Below are positions 8,133 to 11,408 of a stretch of 11,408 nt of DNA, one piece after another. This DNA is from an uncultured Collinsella sp. GTDB lineage: Bacteria; Actinomycetota; Coriobacteriia; Coriobacteriales; Coriobacteriaceae. The translations under genes and the position numbers were made by a program. Where the stretch lies: contig CAKUEZ010000064.1 of the NCBI GenBank assembly GCA_934646965.1, positions 1 to 11,408 on the forward strand, written 5' to 3'. Under the pieces are notes generated by a model. It had not been told where the DNA came from. It made no database searches and worked only from the letters and a program-made list of their open reading frames with translations. Every line of letters starts with the position of its first letter. Positions within the stretch are counted from its first letter, which is position 1.

Positions 8133-8197
8133 GGCGCACCCCGTTTCCCACGTGTCGGCAATCTTAGCCATTTTAGGCATTTTTTTAAAAATCTCGC

Positions 8198-8224
8198 TTG
8201 CAAAACGCTGTAGGTGAGTATACT
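8198..8224 (+). promoter_or_regulatory. Candidate kdgK promoter
   Basis: TTGCAA (8198-8203) and TATACT (8219-8224) are 15 bp apart, slightly short. AGTATACT (8217-8224) is a perfect palindrome, so the same -10 reads on the minus strand, but no good minus -35 is seen for the lacI-type gene. The predicted start near 8231 lies just before the operator-like repeats. Confidence 0.45.
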
Positions 8225-8235
8225 ACAACTCGAAA

Positions 8236-8265
8236 CGAAACCGATTTCGTAAACCGATTTCGGTA
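8236..8265 (+). promoter_or_regulatory. Two LacI-type operator sequences in tandem
   Basis: CGAAACCGATTTCG (8236-8249) is palindromic except for one symmetric pair and has the central CG typical of LacI-family operators. AAACCGATTTCG recurs at 8251-8262, so the two copies (8238-8249 and 8251-8262) are 13 bp apart. They lie just downstream of the predicted -10, where a bound repressor would block transcription of kdgK. The divergent LacI-family protein is the obvious candidate binder (inference). Confidence 0.6.
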
Positions 8266-8266
8266 A

Positions 8267-8324
8267 GCGTTGGCACGGAGGTGCAAAGATGCACCCTACC
8301 GTCTTGGCACCTCCGTGCCAACGC
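8267..8324 (+). promoter_or_regulatory. kdgK leader hairpin that masks a ribosome binding site
   Basis: Perfect 18-bp arms at 8267-8284 and 8307-8324 with a 22-base loop. The 5' arm contains GGAGGTG (8277-8283), a strong Shine-Dalgarno for the leader ORF at 8289. The 3' arm contains CACCTCC, the same sequence as the anti-Shine-Dalgarno of 16S rRNA. A smaller competing hairpin, GTGCA-AAGA-TGCAC (8281-8294), is possible. No T run follows, so it is not a terminator. A mobile REP-like palindrome is the alternative. Confidence 0.6.
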
Positions 8325-8375
8325 CATATCAAAGGTGTACGCACAAACAAGAAGGAGCTACGCGACCATGGGTAA
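8289..8375 (+). CDS. Possible 28-aa leader peptide overlapping the kdgK start
   Basis: An ATG at 8289 stands five bases after GGAGGTG and opens a frame of 28 codons starting MHPTVLAPPCQR, ending at TAA 8373-8375, just past the kdgK ATG (8368) in another frame. The peptide is basic and has no family I recognise. An overlap of this sort permits translational coupling: ribosomes finishing the leader would stop on the kdgK start. Its ribosome site and its codons 7-12 form the two arms of the 18-bp hairpin. Existence as a translated ORF is an inference from the Shine-Dalgarno and layout only. Confidence 0.4.
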   Translation: MHPTVLAPPCQRHIKGVRTNKKELRDHG

Positions 8376-9402
8376 AACGGTTCTTACCTTCGGCGAGATC
8401 ATGATGAGGCTCTCGCCCAAAGATCACCTGCGTATTGAGCAGGCCACCGAGTTCGACGTCCGCTACGGCGGCGCCGAGGCCAACACCGCGCTTTCCCTGG
8501 CCTACCAGGGCGACAAGGCCGCTTACGTTTCCGTCGTTCCGGCCAACCGCCTGGGCGAGTGCGCCCTGCGTTCGCTGAAGGTCTACGATGTCGACACCAC
8601 GCGCGTCGTTCGCCAGGGCGACCGCCTTGGTTCCTATGTGTTTGAGGTTGGTGCCTCGCAGCGCGGCAACGGTTGCGTCTACGACCGCAAGTACTCCGCC
8701 ATCAACATGGCCAAGCGCGACGTCTTTGACTGGGACGAGATCCTCAAGGGCATCGACGTCTTCTACTTCTCCGGCGTGACGCCCGCCGTCTCCGACGAGA
8801 TGGCCGCTGCCTGCAAGGATGCCCTCACCGCTTGCCGCGCCAAGGGCATCGCTACCGTGTGCGACGTTAACTATCGCGGCAAGATGTGGTCGCCCGAGAA
8901 GTCGCAGGCAACCATGAAGGAGCTCCTGCCGCTCGTCGACATCTGCATCGCCAACGATGAGGATGCACCTGCCGGCCTTGGCATGACCTGCGTCTCCGGC
9001 TCCCTTGCCCACGGCATCGAGGAGCGCGACACCTACGTCGAGATGGCCCGTCAGATTTGCGCCGAGTACGGCTGCAAGAAGGTCGCCTCGGTCGTCCGCA
9101 ACATCTCCTGCGTCGAGCGCTCCATCTGGATGGGCATGCTCTACGACGCCGAGAGCGGTGAGCACTGGTTCTCCCCTGCCCATGACGTGCACGTGCTCGA
9201 GGGCGTTGCCGCCGGCGACGCTTTCAACGCCGGCCTCGTCCATGCCCTCATCAACGACTTCGACCCGCAGGACGCCGTCAACTACGCCATCGCGGCCTCG
9301 ATCCTCAAGCTCACCATCAAGGGCGATTCCAACCTGGTAACCGCTGACGAGATCGCTGCCGTGGCCAACGCCGCCGACGGTGGCACCCGCGTCGCCCGTT
9401 AA
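8368..9402 (+). CDS. kdgK: PfkB-family sugar kinase, probably 2-keto-3-deoxygluconate kinase
   Basis: 344 residues. It would phosphorylate 2-keto-3-deoxygluconate to KDPG with ATP in the cytoplasm. The N-terminus LTFGEIMMRLSP and the RYGGAEANTALSLA glycine motif are typical of KdgK-type ribokinase-family members. FYFSGVTPA and VCDVNYRGKMW are mid-protein landmarks often seen in KDG kinases. The C-terminal signature is VAAGDAFNAGL, with catalytic base Asp284; the usual GAGD is AAGD here. The start is the ATG at 8368 with GAAGGAG at 8351-8357; the frame runs further upstream through the leader hairpin and was not used. Substrate is inferred from the KDPG aldolase gene downstream and the divergent LacI regulator; fructokinase or another ketose kinase is the alternative. 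Confidence 0.88.
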   Translation: MGKTVLTFGEIMMRLSPKDHLRIEQATEFDVRYGGAEANTALSLAYQGDKAAYVSVVPANRLGECALRSLKVYDVDTTRVVRQGDRLGSYVFEVGASQRGNGCVYDRKYSAINMAKRDVFDWDEILKGIDVFYFSGVTPAVSDEMAAACKDALTACRAKGIATVCDVNYRGKMWSPEKSQATMKELLPLVDICIANDEDAPAGLGMTCVSGSLAHGIEERDTYVEMARQICAEYGCKKVASVVRNISCVERSIWMGMLYDAESGEHWFSPAHDVHVLEGVAAGDAFNAGLVHALINDFDPQDAVNYAIAASILKLTIKGDSNLVTADEIAAVANAADGGTRVAR

Positions 9403-9417
9403 TTCGTTCCCCATTCC

Positions 9418-9530
9418 GCGGGCTGCAGGTTTTTAGACCCATACCCCCTGCAGCCCGCTCCCCGATTCCTCCGGTCGGGCAAAACCACCAGTCCCATTCC
9501 GGTTTTGCCTGGCATTTCCTACACGACTGG
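9418..9530 (+). ncRNA. Structured kdgK-eda intergenic RNA: two hairpins and possible pseudoknot
   Basis: First hairpin: perfect 12-bp arms at 9418-9429 and 9447-9458, with a T run in the loop rather than after the stem. Second hairpin: perfect 9-bp arms at 9478-9486 and 9501-9509. The second loop contains CCAGTC (9488-9493), complementary to GACTGG at 9525-9530, which would close an H-type pseudoknot with loops of 1, 7 and 15 bases. It starts 15 bases after the kdgK stop. No known riboswitch class is recognised. It may be an mRNA-stability or attenuation element setting the ratio of kinase to aldolase. Confidence 0.4.
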
Positions 9531-9535
9531 CCGAG

Positions 9536-9600
9536 TAGCCGGCTTTGGAATTGCTTGTGACCCCAAGCAGTGCCTCCGATAACCATCCCAAAGCCGGCTA
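9536..9600 (+). promoter_or_regulatory. Inverted repeat flanking a possible internal eda promoter
   Basis: Perfect 13-bp arms at 9536-9548 and 9588-9600, each containing the palindrome AGCCGGCT (9537-9544, 9592-9599). Between them are a possible -35 TTGTGA (9555-9560) and -10 GATAAC (9578-9583), 17 bp apart. The two palindromes are 55 bp apart centre to centre. They could be paired operators around a promoter or, in a transcript from kdgK, a third hairpin with an inner TGCTT/AAGCA stem. Confidence 0.4.
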
Positions 9601-9659
9601 AGGCCAATCCACCCTTAGCAATTACGCGCCCATGCGCGCCGCACATCGAAAGGAACATC

Positions 9660-10301
9660 ATGTTCGATCAGTTCTACACCACGCTTGAGTCCCTGGGCAT
9701 CGTGCCGGTCGTCGTGCTCGACAAGGTCGAAGACGCCGCTCCGCTCGCCCACGCCCTTATGGCCGCCGGCATGAAGTCCGCCGAGGTCACCTTCCGCACC
9801 GCTTGCGCCGCCGAGTGCATCGCCGCCATGGCCGAGGCCGAGCCCGAGATGTGCGTGGGTGCCGGCACCGTCCTGACCGTAGAGCAGGTTGAGCAGGCCC
9901 GCGCCGCCGGCGCCAAGTTCATCGTCTCCCCGGGCTACAACGAGGCTGTCGTCAAGCACTGCATCGACATCGACCTGCCCGTGCTGCCCGGCACCGTGAC
10001 TCCCTCCGAGGTCACCGCTGCCGTCAACCTGGGCCTCAAGGTCACCAAGTTCTTCCCCGCAGCTCAGTACGGCGGTCTTAACACCATCAAGGCACTCGCC
10101 GCTCCGTTTGTCGGTCACCGCTTTATGCCCACCGGCGGCGTGAGCACCGCAAACGTCGAGGAGTACCTGAGCTCCTCCGCCATCATCGCCTGCGGTGGCA
10201 CTTGGATGGTCAAGCCGGCCCTGTTCGCCGACGGCGATTTCTCCAAGGTCGAGCAGATCGCGCGCGAGGCCATGGACGTCGTCAAGAAGGTCCGCGGCTA
10301 G
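9660..10301 (+). CDS. eda: 2-keto-3-deoxy-6-phosphogluconate (KDPG) aldolase
   Basis: 213 residues, the usual length. Class I aldolase splitting KDPG into pyruvate and glyceraldehyde-3-phosphate in the cytoplasm, the step after KdgK. Motifs in order: GIVPVVVLD (13-21), AEVTFRT with Glu42 and Arg46, VGAGTVLT (66-73), FIVSPGYN, VLPGTVTPSEV (108-118), then VTKFFPAAQYGG with the Schiff-base Lys130, and MPTGGVS. The start is the ATG at 9660, with AAGGA five bases before it; the frame extends 30 codons further, into the intergenic repeat, with no support. The 257-bp gap to kdgK is large for an operon and holds structured sequence and a possible extra promoter. A strong terminator follows. Confidence 0.96.
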   Translation: MFDQFYTTLESLGIVPVVVLDKVEDAAPLAHALMAAGMKSAEVTFRTACAAECIAAMAEAEPEMCVGAGTVLTVEQVEQARAAGAKFIVSPGYNEAVVKHCIDIDLPVLPGTVTPSEVTAAVNLGLKVTKFFPAAQYGGLNTIKALAAPFVGHRFMPTGGVSTANVEEYLSSSAIIACGGTWMVKPALFADGDFSKVEQIAREAMDVVKKVRG

Positions 10302-10320
10302 TAAGTAGCTCTCTATCGTG

Positions 10321-10353
10321 GGGGGCGCGACCTAGACCGCGTCCCCTTTTTTT
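10321..10353 (+). terminator. Intrinsic terminator of the kdgK-eda operon
   Basis: GGGGGCGCG (10321-10329) pairs with CGCGTCCCC (10338-10346), one G-T pair, across an 8-base loop, followed by seven T. It begins 19 bases after the eda stop. Confidence 0.92.
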
Positions 10354-10454
10354 GAAGCGGCTCGGAAGCGTGCCGTTTCCGTCACGGACAAGAACCGAAA
10401 CCGTCTTGTATGCTGATAGAACGTGACGGAAGCGACACGCCTTCGAGCCGCTTC
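10354..10454. repeat. Large imperfect inverted repeat, 33-bp arms
   Basis: Arms 10354-10386 and 10422-10454 pair at 29 of 33 positions. All four differences are transitions, so an RNA from at least one strand keeps G-U pairs at these points. The 35-base loop has its own hairpin, ACAAGA/TCTTGT (10388-10393, 10404-10409). It starts on the base after the eda terminator T run. No coding content. It may be a dispersed palindromic element or a structured RNA. Confidence 0.65.
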
Positions 10455-10525
10455 GCTCACTCGATCGATCTTTTGGGCGCTTGCCCGCCCTCCAAGCGAA
10501 CTGCCTCAACATAATCCAGAACACC

Positions 10526-10598
10526 AAAAAGCTGCGGTGCCATCTGGAGGAATCGACCCCTGCTTCCGGTCAGTTCCTCCAAACGGCACCGCATTTTT
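10526..10598. terminator. Bidirectional nested-stem terminator
   Basis: Three nested stems: TGCGGTGCC/GGCACCGCA (10533-10541, 10585-10593), TGGAGGAA/TTCCTCCA (10545-10552, 10574-10581) and GACC/GGTC (10555-10558, 10568-10571), with a small symmetric internal loop. Five T follow (10594-10598) and five A precede (10526-10530), so it can end transcription both ways: eda read-through on plus and the GntR gene on minus. Confidence 0.75.
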
Positions 10599-10617
10599 AT
10601 CTGAGCCGCGAACATCC

Positions 10618-10694
10618 CCATAAGTTGCGGTGAAATAGGGACTGTTCAGGCGTTTTACCAGCCTAAACAGTCCCTATTTCACCGCAACTTATGG
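10618..10694. repeat. Long hairpin, 33-bp arms with one mismatch
   Basis: Arms 10618-10650 and 10662-10694, 32 of 33 paired, loop of 11 bases. The arms contain AAATAGGGACTGTT. It ends ten bases from the GntR gene stop and has no T run. Near-perfect arms suggest a recently copied or actively maintained element. It resembles, from memory, palindromes common in Collinsella intergenic DNA. Confidence 0.7.
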
Positions 10695-10704
10695 AGGGGA
10701 TAGA

Positions 10705-11397
10705 TTAGATTGTCGAGTCCTTGGGCAGTTCAAAGTAATCGGGATGCAGGGCGATAACTGGGCCCTGCTCCTCGGGCATTAGATGCAGGTGCGTCTGCGC
10801 CAGATAGCTCGCCGCATCGGTGTCGCCTTCCTTAATGGCCTCGAGGATTCGGCGGTGTTGCCGACGAATCGGCTCCCAGTCCAGATCCTGCGACACCGCA
10901 CGCAGCCAGTTGTAGCGCTCAAAATGCGTGTTGATGCTCTTCATCCAATCCCACAGCATGTGGCGACCGGCAATCTCAAAGCACGTCTCGTGGAACAGGT
11001 TGTCCAGGTCAAAGAAGCGACGCGTCTCGCTGTGGTCGAGCGACTCTGACTCGGCAAGAATCTGCTCAAGCCGGTGCTTTTGCTCGGGCGTGGCAGCCGA
11101 GCAGCATTTGATCAGCACGCTTCTCTCGAGCTTTTCGCGCAAAAAGCAGGCGTTCTCGGCACGCTCCATGCTGATCTTTGAAACATAGGTACCGCTCTTG
11201 GGGCGCGTTTCCACCAGCTCCTGCTCGCGCAGGCGTACAAAGGACTCGCGGATGGGCGTGCGACCGATCCCCGTCTCCTTTTCCAGACCAATCGCCGAAA
11301 GGCGCGTGCCGGGCTTGAGCTCGGCATAGATGATCTTGGAGCGCAATGCGTTGTATGCCTGGTCTTGCAGACTCTGATAATGCTGGTGCTGTTCCAT
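10705..11397 (-). CDS. GntR-family transcriptional regulator with FCD domain (FadR subfamily)
   Basis: 230 residues. The winged-helix domain (about 10-75) has LRSKIIYAELKPGTRLS, the recognition helix near GIGRTPIRESFVRLREQ, and the wing VETRPKSGTYVSKI. The all-helical FCD effector domain (about 80-215) shows the family's metal-site pattern: Asp132 and His136 in FDLDNLFHETCF, His181 in RRQHRRILEAI, His203 in AQTHLHLM. Members bind small carboxylic or sugar acids and usually repress adjacent genes; a uronate or related acid would fit the KDG genes next door, but nothing here proves it. The start is the ATG at 11397 with GAGGG just upstream, at the window edge; its own promoter and any divergent target lie outside. 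The terminator is probably the nested structure at 10526-10598 or the hairpin at 10618-10694. Confidence 0.93.
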   Translation of the reverse strand: MEQHQHYQSLQDQAYNALRSKIIYAELKPGTRLSAIGLEKETGIGRTPIRESFVRLREQELVETRPKSGTYVSKISMERAENACFLREKLERSVLIKCCSAATPEQKHRLEQILAESESLDHSETRRFFDLDNLFHETCFEIAGRHMLWDWMKSINTHFERYNWLRAVSQDLDWEPIRRQHRRILEAIKEGDTDAASYLAQTHLHLMPEEQGPVIALHPDYFELPKDSTI

Positions 11398-11408
11398 AAA
11401 GCCCTCGG

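Noticed and set aside
7059..8213. 384-codon plus-strand frame over the LacI-family gene
   Set aside because: No recognisable domain; the minus strand encodes a complete LacI-family protein.
8329..9414. 361-codon minus-strand frame opposite kdgK
   Set aside because: Composition is typical of an antisense shadow, and kdgK motifs are clear on the plus strand.
9447..9458. Hairpin 9418-9458 as an intrinsic terminator of kdgK
   Set aside because: The T run is in the loop, not after the stem, and eda follows on the same strand.

Overview
The window looks like the chromosome of a high-GC coriobacterium (Actinomycetota), most like Collinsella. The signs are GC-rich codon use, a GlnR-type OmpR-family regulator beside a glutamine synthetase gene, and many intergenic palindromes of a kind I associate with Collinsella. 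The genus is an inference from memory; no search was run.

Layout. (1) 1-1451, minus: 5' two thirds of NAD-dependent DNA ligase ligA, cut by the window edge. (2) 1452-1880: intergenic, with a 204-bp element bounded by perfect 31-bp inverted repeats, then an AT-rich dyad. (3) 1881-3137, plus: a less GC-rich three-gene cassette (small anchored protein, DUF2975 membrane protein, XRE regulator) with an intrinsic terminator between its first two genes. (4) 3246-4715, minus: HtrA/DegP-type serine protease with its own terminator. (5) 4924-6974, minus: a glutamine synthetase-family gene followed by a GlnR-like orphan response regulator, with a GlnR-box-like site upstream. (6) 7110-8132, minus: LacI-family regulator, divergent from (7) 8368-10301, plus: PfkB-type 2-keto-3-deoxygluconate kinase and KDPG aldolase. 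(8) 10302-10704: no gene, but four consecutive inverted-repeat structures, two of them terminators. (9) 10705-11397, minus: GntR/FCD regulator.

How they work together. The kdgK-eda pair converts 2-keto-3-deoxygluconate to pyruvate and glyceraldehyde-3-phosphate, the lower part of hexuronate/pectin catabolism. The divergent LacI protein is probably its KdgR-type repressor: two LacI-type half-palindromes lie just downstream of the kdgK promoter. The transcript then carries an 18-bp hairpin that would hide the Shine-Dalgarno of a 28-codon leader ORF overlapping the kdgK start, and a three-hairpin region with a possible pseudoknot before eda. The nitrogen pair is the other notable part. The glutamine synthetase homologue keeps the fold motifs but has lost several metal and catalytic residues, and it sits with a regulator whose receiver domain lacks the usual phosphorylation residues.

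Most noteworthy: the degenerate glutamine synthetase/GlnR pair, the kdgK leader, the kdgK-eda intergenic RNA, and the inverted-repeat elements.
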